A stretch of DNA of 64,000 nt from Flaccisagitta enflata (taxonomy: Eukaryota > Chaetognatha > Sagittoidea > Aphragmophora), in the NCBI GenBank assembly GCA_965153355.1, contig OZ231126.1, positions 4,774,001-4,838,000 of the forward strand, written 5' to 3'. Below are positions 35,288 to 58,699 of the stretch, one piece after another. The translations under genes and the position numbers were made by a program. The stretch's first letter is position 1; each line of letters starts with the position of its first letter. Below the pieces are notes generated by a model. That model was not told the DNA's origin, ran no database searches, and worked only from the letters and a program-made list of their open reading frames with translations.

Positions 35288-35637
35288 GTTCTAACAGTCG
35301 GATGGACGGAGCTGTGGCGCACCTAAGATTGATTTTTGGCTGAAACATGTCAAACGGATGCATGTGTTGTTCCAATACATTAAAATGTTATCGTTTGAAG
35401 ACACGCTGAAGCACTCCGCAACGCCAAGCTTGAATTTTGTGGCATTTGCGAAAAATAGGCAAAAAGAATCTATCGATTTGGTATGTACATATTTTGATAT
35501 CATTTTTATTTGTTCGCGTTCCGAAACACAAAGAAATGGCAGCGACGGAGCGTTGGAATTGTGCGCTGCCAGCATATTGGCTTTTTGGCTTACAATAAAA
35601 AAAAGCTGCCTCTTTGCTTTGGTTGTTATCATAAAAG

Positions 35638-36205
<568 letters not shown>

Positions 36206-36870
36206 GTTGCCCTCAAAATTCAAATGGCGCATAGAATCAAGGACTTAATGAATCATGATCAGTAATTACAATGTCTTAACCACCAGATTTAAACAACAAT
36301 AGGATGCGAAGACAAAAAAGTTTTAGAATTTACACTCTTAATCATTTGCATTTGTACAAAACGTCAGTAACTTTAATTCTGCTTTGAATTATTTCTACAG
36401 GGATAAGGAAGCCAAGAGCTCATTTTGAAGAGCATAATGACATTCATTCTGTTAGCGGTATCAACCATACCATAGTGGGAGAAATATCTTTCACAAACAC
36501 TGCGGTACTAGAGATGAACAATGACGCTGGGTCACAATATTGTTGCAGACAGGTAGGCAGAAGCATCCAAACCTCATCCACACCCCCCCTCACTCACCTG
36601 CCACCCCCCACACAGGTGTGGTAAAGCAAATCTGTATGTATAAAAGTAAGATCACACCTTGAATCCTCCATTTCATAATCTATCAATCGCATCTTGGATC
36701 AATTAACGTACTATTATTGATGCGCTCATACAACGATGATTGTAAACCACATTTATGTTGACGTGGGTTGATGTGGATTGCTCCAACAGTTTTCTGGAAC
36801 TTTTGCGGTTGATTTTTACTATCCTATCACACTGCCTCCTTTCGATAACTGAATTGAGATTTCAGAAAAC

Positions 36871-37146
36871 AAGGCCAAGTAGGCCAACGATGCGTCCTCT
36901 TTGAGTGAATGCTTTTTATGAATGAATGTTTTTATGAATTAATGTTTTTTTATGAATAAATGTCATTTATGAATGAATAAATGAATTATTGAATGAACTA
37001 GTGGATGTATGCTTCTTTTACTGGGTCAGGACCACTTTTCTGTTAAAAGAATGCATGAATTCAAAGATTTTAATGAATGCGTTACCCAACCGACCAACCA
37101 ACCGACGGCCAGAGCCTATTATAGAGATGCGAGGACGCATCTAAAA
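36871..37146 (+). mobile_element. hairpin-tailed element, subtype 2
   Basis: Starts ACAAGGCCAAGTAGGCCAAC, (GAATGAAT/TTTTTATGAAT) interior, (ACCAACCG) repeats, ends GAGATGCGAGGACGCATCTA. The same subtype recurs at 44795-45086. Confidence 0.8.
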
Positions 37147-37227
37147 AATAATCACTTCAACATGTTTACACTTCATTTGCAGAATATATTTGGAGTTGAG
37201 CAGCAATGAAATCCAATGACGGGCCGG

Positions 37228-37452
37228 GTAAATAACAAGGCCAGATACACGGCTACTCTAGTTGCGTGTGGGTGAGCAGGGTCAGTGATGGAGAGGGACA
37301 CTGGGGCATTAGGGCAGCAGCAGTGAGCTAAAAATGCTCAAAAACGCCTAAAAAACAAAAATTGGGACCGACCAACCAACCAACCGACCGACCAACCGAC
37401 CAACCAACCAACGGATAAAGCGGGATGTAACGTCGTGTAGCACGCGACTATA
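37228..37452 (+). mobile_element. hairpin-tailed element, subtype 1
   Basis: Starts ACAAGGCCAGATACACGGCT, (ACCAACCG)n at 37369-37412, ends CGTGTAGCACGCGACTATA. Lies about 130 bp past the stop of the RING gene. Confidence 0.8.
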
Positions 37453-37580
37453 CAGTGTAAGTGATTTTCTATCCAGGTCAAAATAAAATGGACAAAGCGG
37501 GAGGTTAAGACGGGGGAGGGGGAAGAGGAGGTGGAGTGTCAGGTCAGGTCAGGTTTGGAATGAGTGAATAGCATCCATTG

Positions 37581-46599
<9,019 letters not shown>

Positions 46600-47690
46600 T
46601 TTTATGGTTGGGAAATTTATTGCTTTTAGTCATTTATATACAGGCTCGTATTCATTCTGAGATTTACAGGCGATGATTAACAAGAGCAGCTTGATAAATT
46701 GAACAGAAATTTGAGTGCTCAATTGCGCATTTTTCAATTGGGAACTAACAAAATCATCGGGAAACCCGTTTTCAAAATATTTAAGCCAGGATTTCAACTT
46801 CAGGCTTGAGTCAGGTGATTCAGCCGTGGAGCCACTCTGTTTTCTTAGGTGAGTGTGACCTAACCTTTCAATTCAATTCAATTCAAAGAAATGGACATTG
46901 GTTATAAAGATGCGAATAAATTATTAAGGGGGAGGACCGTGCTTAGGCCCTTTACGTCTGCTACAGTACGGATTGATTCTTTTTTGTTCCTTTGCTTACG
47001 ACAGGCCTGCTCTCGTTGGCCCTCTTATTTTAGTTGTTCAGTTAAAATAAATAAGCTTTAAACTACAAATCATTAACAAGAGAAAAAAGTAACAAAAACT
47101 AAAATAAATACTAGATGAGTATTACTTATGGTCTAATTTCAACTTATTTCTAGTCACGGACACGCGACCCTATATCTTGCTGCGTCGGTACGTCGGTCCA
47201 TCAGTTGGTCAGTTGGTGTGTCCAGTGCACTAAGGGCGTTTTTTTAGTAATATGGCGAATAAACAATGAATTTTTTATTTCAATTTTTGATTGATAGATC
47301 TATAGATAGGTCTTATGGAAAGTGATCCACACCAGTTTTGAACAATTCTTTATCTTGTATTGCCCAGAAAGTTACTTTTAGTAATGTTTTCCTCTTTATA
47401 TCATTACTGAGACAGAAAAAAAATCCATTGCCGCCTTTTGCCATGGAAAGACTAGGCTCTATCTGTAGCTCTGGCAATAACGATTCTAGGTTCAAAATCT
47501 GAAGATACACTTTTTATCACTTTAGGAGTTATAGCACATGGAAAATGGTTGCAATATCTGCTCATTGCATTATGGAAATCCATCATTGCATCTTTCATCG
47601 ATTTTTTCCCTTAAAAAACGGGACCAAAATGCAGCTGAGGAACAGCAGAGATAGCTGAGAGGCAGGAGAAGCTGCAGGGGAGTGAGAGTG
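46600..47690. other. 5' flank of the pentraxin-RING gene
   Basis: No gene seen. A partial hairpin-tailed element at 47152-47222 (TAGTCACGGACACGCGACCC). Confidence 0.4.
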
Positions 47691-47754
47691 TTTTGTTTTC
47701 ATTACACTTTCTGCCAATCAAAAGAGGTGGCCTCTATGTACAAAAATGTAAACC

Positions 47755-47893
47755 ATTGCTCTCACAGACTCCAGACAGATGGTACAGACGGGTAAGCATG
47801 CCCTATTTTCCAGTGTGCAGTGTAGGGGGGAAAAAGTTCAGGGACATCCAGGTCAACTTCAAGCCCGACAGCAACTACAAACCCGCCAAATAA
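47755..47893 (+). pseudogene. possible SPRY-like C-terminal fragment
   Basis: The open frame YFPVCSVGGKKFRDIQVNFK followed by PDSNYKPAK and a stop recalls the FPAVSL...V-x-VNFGP-x-F-x-YPP end of SPRY domains. No other part of such a gene is visible, and the similarity is from memory of the family pattern only. Confidence 0.25.
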
Positions 47894-48169
47894 TCTGTGT
47901 TTTTTACCTTTAACTGAACTTATAATATATGTCTTTATTCCTTAGTAAGCCCACTCCTTACAGAACATAACTAGTTTTATGCTTTTCTCATTCTGTTTTT
48001 CTCTTTCTTTTTTTTCTCTTCCTTTGTTCTCTCCTCCCATTCCTTCTTTTCCATTTTTACTCGATTCTCATCCGTAAATGTCCTAAATGTCCCTTATCCT
48101 TTACCAATGGCCGTCTGTCCCTCTGACTCTCCATCCCTCTGTCAGAAACATTACTGAAATGTAACCGTT

Positions 48170-48223
48170 TGGGCTGCGGCCCTAATGGAGCTGATGACCT
48201 TTGCTTTCACACAAGTTCTCCAC

Positions 48224-48292
<69 letters not shown>
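48170..48292 (+). repeat. family C head followed by (CT)n
   Basis: GGGCTGCGGCCCTAATGGAG and ATGACCTTTGCTTTCACACA, then CT repeats 48231-48288. Confidence 0.6.
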
Positions 48293-48371
48293 CCTAAATT
48301 GGTCACCTTTGAAAGGGTTTAGACATCTTTAAAATATATCATATAGTTGAGATCGTTTAATTTGGTGTGTT

Positions 48372-48491
48372 TGTAACGACACAGACTTTCGCCCCAGGCT
48401 ACGTTGCTCTTGGTCGATGGAGAGTGGCCAAAAGTCTGCTCCTCATCAACCAAGAGTGACGCAGCCAGGGGCAAAAGTCATTGTTGTTACA
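48372..48491. mobile_element. 120-bp perfect-ended foldback hairpin
   Basis: TGTAACGACACAGACTTTCG...GCCCCAGGCT at the left pairs with AGCCAGGGGCAAAAGTCATT...GTTACA at the right. Stem about 50 bp, loop about 20. Small palindromic MITE. Confidence 0.75.
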
Positions 48492-49540
48492 GGATAAATC
48501 TATTGATTAGAGAATCTATCCAAGACGATATTGTAAACTCGCATTATTTGTATTCATTGCACTTGAACGAAATTCTTTGTCGGGCTCTCAAAACAAAAAA
48601 TCTATTTGTCTGATGGATAGATCGCTATATACTGAGCTTTCTCATTAAATGAAGTTTTCCCTTTTTTGGTGAGATTCTCTATTCAATAGATTTACCACAT
48701 AGACAAAAACAGTCTCTACTCAAAACAAAACCTCACGTTGCAGTAGTTATCACACACCCCAAATTCGAAGCGGTCAATCGCCTTAACGTCCCCAAGTACC
48801 CTAAGCAGCCCAATAACTACCTCGTTGTCCAAAATCCAAAAATACGCCAAATCATGAATTGAGTAATCGAAGAATGAGTCAGTTTCAAATAAATCTATTC
48901 TACATTAAAAACATCTACAATTACGTGCACAGTCTCATCTCAATCATCAAAGTACAGTGCAACGCTCTGAGATTAACAATATACGTAAACAATTGAGAAA
49001 AATAACTTATTTCAGTTCAAAAAATTGGAATATGAGTAAACGGAATGGGAGAATGAGAGAAAGGACGTTGTTCCATAAACTTGGATGGTTCGGTATTCTT
49101 AAATAAATGATAACATTTCATGATATGGTTAAAAAAAGGACTCTGGGAATTCAAGGCTGGAATACGATGTACGTCTTTAAAGAGTGATCTAGTCATGAGT
49201 GAGAAAATAAGTAAAGAATTGAAAACATGAAACATGAAAGAACAGTGTTAAGGATCAGTTTATAATTTGGCATAAAATGAGACTAAGTATGATGTAAATC
49301 AGTTAATGATGTGACAAGGAAATCAATGAAAAATTATTGTATGTATATTCTCTCTAATTTTTTGGTGACTAAAAGCAACCTCTTGATTCTGATTTTATTC
49401 TCAAACAACACATCCAGGTCAGCATACAGACTCATCAGCCCATTTGCAATTTTCTTGCAATTCTCTTATGTAATTTTCTCCACAAAAAATACAAACCCAG
49501 ATGATATGTTTTTATGGGTAAAATGGAATGGTAAAGATGA
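48492..49540. other. intergenic, nothing recognised
   Basis: AT-rich unique-looking DNA without convincing coding sequence. Confidence 0.35.
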
Positions 49541-49722
49541 ACAAGGCCGGATACACAGCTACCCTAGTCGCATGCGGGTGGGTAGGAGCACTGCTGGAGA
49601 AGGTCTTTAGGGCATCTGGGCAGGAGCCGTATGCTCTAAAAGCTCAAAAATGCAGAAAAAGTAAAAAGGGGACTGACCGACCGACCGACCGACATAGCGG
49701 GGTGTAGAGTCGCGTAGCAGAC
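49541..49722 (+). mobile_element. hairpin-tailed element, near-complete
   Basis: ACAAGGCCGGATACACAGCT through (GACCGACC)n to GTGTAGAGTCGCGTAGCAG; the last hairpin arm is truncated. Serves as the uninterrupted reference for the 14538-15247 copy. Confidence 0.8.
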
Positions 49723-49962
49723 ATCATTTTCAAAAGAAGAGATATTGAAACTTTTTTCCACATATTTGATATTTTCCCAAGAAACGTTCCAAGAGATGTC
49801 TCTTCATAAGTATCAGGAGACGTCTCCTAAAATGTCTCCTTATGATTTTTGTCACAAAAAAAGAGGACTATACTAACAACTGTATAAACAACTCCTTCCG
49901 GCTTTAAAGATAACTCCTGGAACGTCTCTATGAGTCTCAAAAACATTTTTTGGTCTGTAGTA

Positions 49963-50373
49963 CTACGCAAATCAAAAAAGAGCCGCACCCTTTAGTAGGT
50001 GGCTGGAACAGAAAGAAAAATTATTTCAAATTTTCTATATTCAACTATTTTTGAAGATTTTTAAATTTTTTTTTTATTCTAGACTAATCCCGGGTCTGTA
50101 TCTCAAACCATTTAGAAGTTAGAGCCTGTCAAAGTGAACCTCTATTTTTGAAAAAAAAACTTATTTTTTAAAAGGATTGCAAAACTGAAAATGGTGATGT
50201 TTTCACTTTACTTAATGCCATTTCTAAATGAATAAAGCTAGAAATACTAGATTGAAGCCAAATCAAAGTTCTTTTAAAGCCTTTTGAAATGGTCTAAGAT
50301 TTTATTTGATTATTTTGAATTCAATATGATAAATTGTCATTTAAAAGTGCGGCTTTTTTATTGATTCGCATAG
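49963..50373. mobile_element. 411-bp MITE, family D copy 2
   Basis: CTACGCAAATCAAAAAAGAG ... TTTTTTATTGATTCGCATAG with TA on both sides. Confidence 0.78.
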
Positions 50374-50396
50374 TAACCAGGCCTGTATATTCTTGA

Positions 50397-50682
50397 GTTT
50401 TCAAAATCAAAGGGTCTGGAGATGGGGAAGGAAATCAAAGGGGGAAAATAGAGAAAAAAAAGGAAATTTGGGGAAAATTTAACTTTTTACAGTACCAAAT
50501 CATAAAACTAAATTAGTAAAACACAATTTAACACTATTTAAACCTTAACTACATAGTTTTATTGCTATATGGGGAAGAAAATCATAGATATAAAAACATG
50601 ATGCGACGCATCGCGGGGAAGAAAATCAAAGGCAGGGGGGGAAAAAAATCAAAAGCGACTCAAGAATATACACCCCTGGTAG
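50397..50682. repeat. family B repeat
   Basis: AAATCAAAGGGTCTGGAGAT to CTCAAGAATATACACCCCTG; matches 6355-6645. Confidence 0.7.
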
Positions 50683-50689
50683 TAACACA

Positions 50690-51759
<1,070 letters not shown>

Positions 51760-52660
51760 CTAGAATCAAGATGTGAATAACACAGGATAACATAGGATTT
51801 AGGGGGTGATTAATCATATCGGTAGAGAGACATGATTGTTTTAGCGCGATATGTTTTGTTTTTTTTTGGGGGGGGGGCCAAGTTTCACTTTGAAGCCGTT
51901 CAGGGAGGGCCAAAAATTTCATCTAACTTTTGCTCCAGGGTCCCTTTTTGGGCAATTATAGGTACCCCAAGATAGACCCACCATCGTGATTCTTATTTTC
52001 CTAGCCTTGGATATCCTGAAGCATCCTCAACTATGAATTCAAACTGTTAGGTTTCATCTTCATATTAAATTCTATCCAAAAAAAAACAAACAAAACATAG
52101 CCATTTTTGGGTGTTTTGAGAGGGCCTTTTCCAAACACCCCCGTGTGGTAGGGTGAGTAAAATCAAGGTCTAATCCAAATCTCGTCTCCCACTCAGGAGA
52201 AATGTGATCATTTCCATCACAGATAATGACTCTAAGAATGGGGGTTAGATAAAGTTTATTTGATACTCAATCATGACCGCCACCCTACCCCCTTTCTCAT
52301 TGTAAAACATAAGAAACTTTCTTATCATGATCCTTCCTATACCATCTTGCTCAAAAATATTGTCTCACTTATATGCATTTGGCTAATTAGTGAAATGAAC
52401 ATATCAAAATCAGTGACCATTAGAAAGAGCAAGAAAAAAATTTCAAAATGCTGTCAAGCAGAGCTTAGTAGCTTGATTCATAGAGCTAAAAAAGTGAAAA
52501 TGTTAATGTCCACTAAAGGCAGAAAATATGGAAAAAATGAAAAAGTAAATATTGACCTGTTTATCTTTTTTTTTTTGGCTTACCATTATAAAATCATATA
52601 AAAATTGGTGACCACTAGAAAGAACTTCGTAAGAGCTGTCAAATGCTGCCAGGCAGATTT

Positions 52661-52817
52661 TTAGTCGCGGACACGCGACTCTACACCTTGCCGTGTCGGT
52701 CGGTTGGTCCGTCCATCCGTCGGTCTGTCGGTCACATTTCTAAATTGCGATTGGTTTTTGCATTACTGCTCCTGCCAAACCGTCCGCGACTGGATTGCCA
52801 TGTAACCGGCCTTGTTC
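52661..52817 (-). mobile_element. hairpin-tailed element (duplicated at 55543-55700)
   Basis: TTTTTAGTCGCGGACACGCG to GTAACCGGCCTTGTT. The copy-2 version carries a different number of GTCC/GGTC units. Confidence 0.85.
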
Positions 52818-53257
52818 TAGTTCAAACCGTTTGAATTTTCTATCATAATGAAAATGCATAGGTGTGAAAGTGTTGAAAAAAAAGTTGCCAAGAAGTTTGA
52901 AGAACTTGGTCTACAAAATTACATGTGAATCCTTTATTTCTGTTTTCCCAAATGAATAGAATAGATATATCACACCAAAAAAGCACATATTAAATGTTTG
53001 TAAAGAAAAATTTGATCTACTAAATAAAATGTACCATACACCGTCTTTAAATCGAAATGGCAAATAGTAAACCTTTGTAGCTCCAGAACTACGTGCCCAA
53101 AATCCTTCAAATTTTCAGTGAATGTTGGTAACAACTGACCATTTTGTCATGCCAAGACTCAGACTTTATGACTGAATAGGTTGGGGGTCATTAAAGCATT
53201 GAAAGCTATCAATTCTATGGAAAAAATCAATTTGTTCCAGCTATATTTGGAAGAATT

Positions 53258-53453
53258 TTTAGTCGCGTGCACGTGACTCTAGTCTCTACACCCAGCTTTG
53301 TCCGTCGGTTGGTTGGTTGGTTGGTCACACTTTACTTTCTTTATGATTTTTATTTTTGGACTGCACTGCTCCTGCCCAAATTGGCTAGTGACCTCAAATG
53401 TGGCCCCTGCCCACCCACACGCGACTTGCGTAGCCATGTATTCAGCCTTGTTT
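53258..53453 (-). mobile_element. hairpin-tailed element (duplicated at 56101-56287)
   Basis: TTTTTAGTCGCGTGCACGTG, (GTTG)n, CACACGCGACTTGCGTAGCC, AGCCTTGTT. The copy-2 version has lost its GCCTTGTT end. Confidence 0.85.
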
Positions 53454-53790
53454 TTCTTTTATTGCAGTTTTCCTGATTAAGCAAGCTTGATTCCTGTGGT
53501 TGGTCTTAAATGAAGAGTTAGAAACTATGAATATAGGTTCTGCTGGAAAATTTCATTATTTCATTGTATTTATGTAGATTTGAATGATTTTCAAATGATT
53601 GACAGTCTGGATTTTAGCAATGATTGTCAAAAACCAATGAAAACCTCAATTTATATCCGACTTTTCTCAATTTTTAAGGAAAATGTGTAATCTTTGAAAA
53701 ATTTCCTATCATTTGAGACCAACCCCGGAGTTCAATCATTTTGACATCTGTATACTGATAAAGACAAGTCTTCTCAATTAAAGCAAGTCA

Positions 53791-54088
53791 ATTTTTTGAT
53801 GTGATCTCGGAGATCCACCGCGGCTATCAACAACTTGACCATCTGGATAATTTGATTGCAAAGGAATGAAGAACTGGATGGATAGAGGGATTGATTTATG
53901 TATGGATGGATGGATGGATGAATGAATGCATAATGAAATGGATGTCGATAAATGGTTAACTGAAAGAAACAATAAAAGAATCATTGATCAAATGATGAGG
54001 GATGATTGAATGAATGGAGGCATGGGAAAGGATTGATAAAAGGATGGATGGCAAGATGGTTGATCTTATGGGTTATGTTTCATGGGTT

Positions 54089-54184
<96 letters not shown>

Positions 54185-56618
54185 GAGAGAGAGAGAGTCC
54201 TTCCTCGTCGTCATTGGAATCTTCTACTTCTTGAGGAGCTCCACTTTGTTGAATCAATTCCAAATATCTGCAAATTCAATCATAAATGAGTCAGTCAGTC
54301 AGGGTTTAATTGAGTTTTTAGTTGAGGATGAAGCAAGTAATTACAGAATTAAAGAATGTAATTACAGATTAAAGAATATAATTACAGTTGAGCTTCACTT
54401 TTGCGCATTGCAAGGGACTGAGCAAAATAATGCATTATAATGAAGCTGCCTTATTGCTAATATAGAAATAACAATAAGTACAAAATCTCTCATGCCTTAT
54501 GGGCAGGCACACCTTATTGCGGGTGCGCTTTAGCGGTGCCTCACTGTACCTGTAAATTCCATGTCTTTGGAAAATGTCTTGTTGTTCTATGAACAATTCT
54601 CGGGATCTTTGTTATGATGTCCCCATCTCTGATTCAATTGATTCGACCTAGATTCAATATGTGAATAACACAGGATAACATAGGATTTAGGGGTGATTAA
54701 TCATATCGGTAGAGAGACATGATTGTTTTAGCGCAATATGTTTTGTTTTTTTTTTGGGGGGGGGCCAAGTTTCACTTTGAAGCCGTTCAGGGAGGGCCAA
54801 AAAATTCCATCTAACTTTTGCTCCAGGGTCCCTTTTTGGGCAATTTTAGGTACCCCAAGATAGACCCACCATCGTGATTCTTATTTTCCTAGCCTTGGAC
54901 ATCCTGAAGCATCCTCAACTATGAATTCAAACTGTTAGGTTTCATCTTCATATTAAATTCTATCAAAAAAAAAACAAACAAAACATGGCCATTTTTGGGT
55001 GTTTTGAGAGGGCCTTTTCCAAACACCCCCGTGTGGTAGGGTGAGTAAAATCAAGGTCTAATCCAAATCTCGTCTCCCACTCAGGAGAAATGTGATCATT
55101 TCCATCACAGATAATGACTCTAAGAATGGGGGTTAGATAAAGTTTATTCGATACTCAGTCATGACCGCCACCCTACTCCCTTTCTCATTGTAGAACATAA
55201 GAAACTTTCTCATCATGATCCTTCCTATATCATCTTGCTCAAAAATATTGTCTCACTTATATGCATTTGGCTAATTAGTGAAAAGAACATATCAAAATCA
55301 GTGACCATTAGAAAGAGCAAGAAAAAAATTTCAAAATGCTGTCAAGCAGAGCTTAGTAGCTTGATTCATAGAGCTAAAAAAGTGAAAATGTTAATGTCCA
55401 CTAAAGGCAGAAAATATGGAAAAAATGAAAAAGTAAATATTGACCTGTTTATCTTTTTTTTTTTTTTTTTTTGGTTTCTATTATAAAATCATATAAAAAT
55501 TGGTGACCACTAGAAAGAACTTCGTAAGAGGCCAGGCAGATTTTTAGTCGCGGACACGCGACTCTACACCTTGCCGTGTCGGTCGGTCCGTCCGTCCGTC
55601 CGTTGGTCTGTCGGTCACATTTCTAAATTGCGATTGGTTTTTGCATTACTGCTCCTGCCAAACCGTCCACGACTGGATTGCCATGTAACCGGCCTTGTTC
55701 TAGTTCAAACCGTTTGAATTTTCTATCATAATGAAAATACATAGGTGTGAAAGTGTTGAAAAAAAGTTGTCAAGAAGTTTGAAGAACTTGGTCTACAAAA
55801 TTACATGTGAATCCTTTATTTCCGTTTTCCCAAATGAATAGAATAGATATATCACACCAAAAAAGCACATATTAAATGTTTGTAAAGAAAAATTTGATCT
55901 ACTAAATAAAATGTACCATACACCGTCTTTAAATCGAAATGGCAAATAGTAAACCTTTGTAGCTCCAGAACTACGTGCCCAAAATCCTTCAAATTTTCAG
56001 TGAATGTTGGTAACAACTGACCATTTTGTCATGCCAAGACTCAGACTTTATGACTGAATAGGTTGAAAAAATCAATTTGTTCCAGCTATATTTGGAAGAA
56101 TTTTTAGTCGCGTGCACGTGACTCTAGTCTCTACACCCCGCTTTGTCCGTCAGTTGGTTGGTTGGTTGGTCACACTTTACTTTTTTTATGATTTTTATCT
56201 TTGGACTGCACTGCTCCTGCCCAAATTGGCTAGTGACCTCAAATGTGGCCCCTGCCCACCTACACGCGACTTGGGTAGCCATGTATCTTTTATTGCAGTT
56301 TTCCTGATTAAGCAAGCTTGATTCCTGTGGTTGGTCTTAAATGAAGAGTTAGAGACTATGAATATAGGTTCTGCTGGAAAATTTCATTATTTTATTGTAT
56401 TTATGAAGATTTGAATGATTTTCAAATGATTGACAGTCTGGATTTTAGCAATGATTGTCAAAAACCAATGAAAACCTCAATTTATATCCGACTTTTGTCA
56501 ATTTCTAAGGAAAATGTGTAATCTCTGAAAAATTTCCTATCATTAGAGACCAACCCCGGAGTTCAATCATTTTGACATCTGTATACTGATAAAGACAAGT
56601 CTTCTCAATTAAAGCAAG
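53791..56618. repeat. segmental duplication, copy 2
   Basis: Collinear with copy 1 with few substitutions. Differences: a shorter (GA)n with (CAGA)n, a missing ~36-bp stretch after GACTGAATAGGTTG, a missing TTCAGCCTTGTT end on the last hairpin-tailed element, a longer poly-T near 55455. Confidence 0.95.
54550..54647 (-). pseudogene. duplicated exon with premature stop
   Basis: Copy-2 counterpart of exon 51759-51662, same splice sites, but the codon after ATGGGGACATCA is TAA instead of AAA. Confidence 0.5.
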
Positions 56619-56820
56619 AAAAAAAGATTCAGCCCTGAAAACTGGGCATGTTTTGTTTGTTATACTGACCCCAAACTATTCAGTATTAAAATTTGAGTTT
56701 GGACATGACAAAATGGTCAGTTGTTGCCAGCATTCACTAAAAATTTGAAGGCTTTTGGGCTAGTAGTTTTGGAGCTACATAGGTTTACTATTTGCCATTT
56801 TGAATTAAAGACGGTGTAAA
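55918..56820. repeat. foldback: inverted repeat pair
   Basis: 55918-56062 (ACACCGTCTTTAAATCGAAA ... GACTTTATGACTGAATAGG) reappears inverted at 56680-56818 (AAGACGGTGT). The left arm is also present in copy 1 (53038-53175), but only the end of copy 2 has the right arm nearby. Confidence 0.75.
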
Positions 56821-56829
56821 GCAATTATC

Positions 56830-58560
56830 GCAGTGACTAATAAGTTGCTATCAATATTGCAAGAAAATTGATGTTTCAGCTCCTTGAGATCGATAAACAT
56901 TGATAATATGGCAATGATTACTGGAAAATTTTGTCATTTGAAAAAGTTTATGATTGACTTCACCAGTGAGTCTAAATCTTTTCTTGTAATAGTTTGCTAT
57001 GCCTTTTCCATTTCCATGATTTGTGAGATGAAGATTAAAGCCATCAATGTTCAAGTGATCATTCACATATCTATCACTGCACCAAGTTTCTTGAACACAG
57101 ATCATGCTGCATTTCTTGAATTTGAAATCATTACGAAGATCATTTATATGTTTTGGTAAAGAACGAATATTAACACTGACAATAAAGTTCATTTGTTCAT
57201 TTGTAGAAATAGATTGAAGCCTTGACAGTTCTTGCATAGCTGAGGGTGAAGGAAATATCTTATCTTTTGGAACTTTTTCAAAAATAAATAATTGATTTAA
57301 GGCTTGAACACAACTAAGCATGACGTAGGCTTGTGCAGGTTCTTGGTTTAGATTTCAGATCTAAAACAAGACAGTTTGGTTTAGAATTGGTAGCTCCTTG
57401 CGTTTTGTGGGCAGTACAAGCAAAACTAAGTCTCAGAGGACATTGCAAAGCTGTTAGCATTTGACTATTTGTTTGTTTTTTGGACATACTAAAATTGAAT
57501 TCGATTTTTTTCTATAGGAGTTACAGGAGTGCCCGGATACTTGTCTTGAAGGAAAGAAAAGTTTTTTCTCATGTTTTTACCAACTTTTTCATTATTGAAA
57601 TGGACTAAAACGGTTTTGATGGCACCGCTTTTTGAAAATTGAAAGTCAATGATTTTTCCAAATGCACCATTGGTTAATGAATCAATTACGTCTACATTAT
57701 AAGTTAACATTACTTTTGCACCAATCTTAAGTCTAAGTTATTTTTTGAAGAGGGGTATTAAGGATATTACCGTCATTGGACGTTCTTGCATTTACATCTT
57801 TTTGTGCAGAACTTCTAACAATAGCATCAATTTCGTGGAGCTCTCCATCTAATTTTTCAAGTTTTTGTTCATTCATTTTATTCACTTGTGCATTTGTCCC
57901 AGTGACAAATAGAGCTTCAGGTTAATGCTAGGTCATCTTAGAAATTTCTCTGTTAATTGTACAATGACTTGGATAACTGAGCTTTTTCCACTACCTGCAC
58001 CCCCCTGAACAATAATTTTTGGTGCAACAAATTTAAAAGGACATTTTCGACTTATAAGTATTCTCTTTAAGTATCGCATAACAACATCAACTACCATTCT
58101 CTGATCAACATCCATTCGATGAATAAGTGGGTACAGCTGTTGTTTTGAATAATCCAGGTGTTGTAGGGGCGTCATCATCATTGGTAAGACCTTCATAGTC
58201 TCTTACTTCATAATCTGGGTTGTCTAAAAGACCAATTTCTTCACATTCTGCTTGATCTTGCTCATTTTGAGGATCTAATTCAGCTGCTATGGTTTCTCTT
58301 AGTTCACGGGCCCCTGCCATTCCCTCTTCAACATTTTCAAGAAAAGGCTTGATTTTTCTTTTTACTTTGTAAATCTCACTTGCATCATTAGTCTGTTGAC
58401 AAACATCTAAATCATCTTTTTCATCAAAAAGGCAGTAACTTGGACCATCAGATACATAATTTGTATGGGGATGATACAATTGAAGTTCAGATAAAAGATA
58501 TTCATTAAGTGTTTTTTTTTCTTTTTTTGAATTTGTGAATTCTTAGTACAGCCTCAGTTC
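56830..58560 (-). pseudogene. Helentron-like PIF1 helicase + endonuclease remnant
   Basis: Read on the minus strand: a lead-in (58479-58105), Walker A VQGGAGSGKSSVIQVIV (about 58010-57960), then TNAQVNKMNEQKLEKLDGEL and MLTYNVDVIDSLTNGAFGKI (57710), the motif-VI-like LSFACTAHKTQGAT (about 57430), YVMLSCVQALNQLFIF (57320), and an EEP-type endonuclease start NIRSLPKHINDLRNDFKF with VQETWC. Order helicase-endonuclease is that of Helentron/Helitron2 elements. Frameshifts, stops and the absence of the DEAD-like motif II region show decay with an internal deletion. Confidence 0.75.
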
Positions 58561-58699
58561 TTTTTCTCATAAAACCTGGTTCTTTCTCTTTAGTATCTTT
58601 TATCTTGATAAACAGGTAACTTGAAAACTTCTTGCTCTGTGTCAATATTTTTAGTTATGATAAAATCATTAACAAGGATAATTCCATCAGAATCACATT

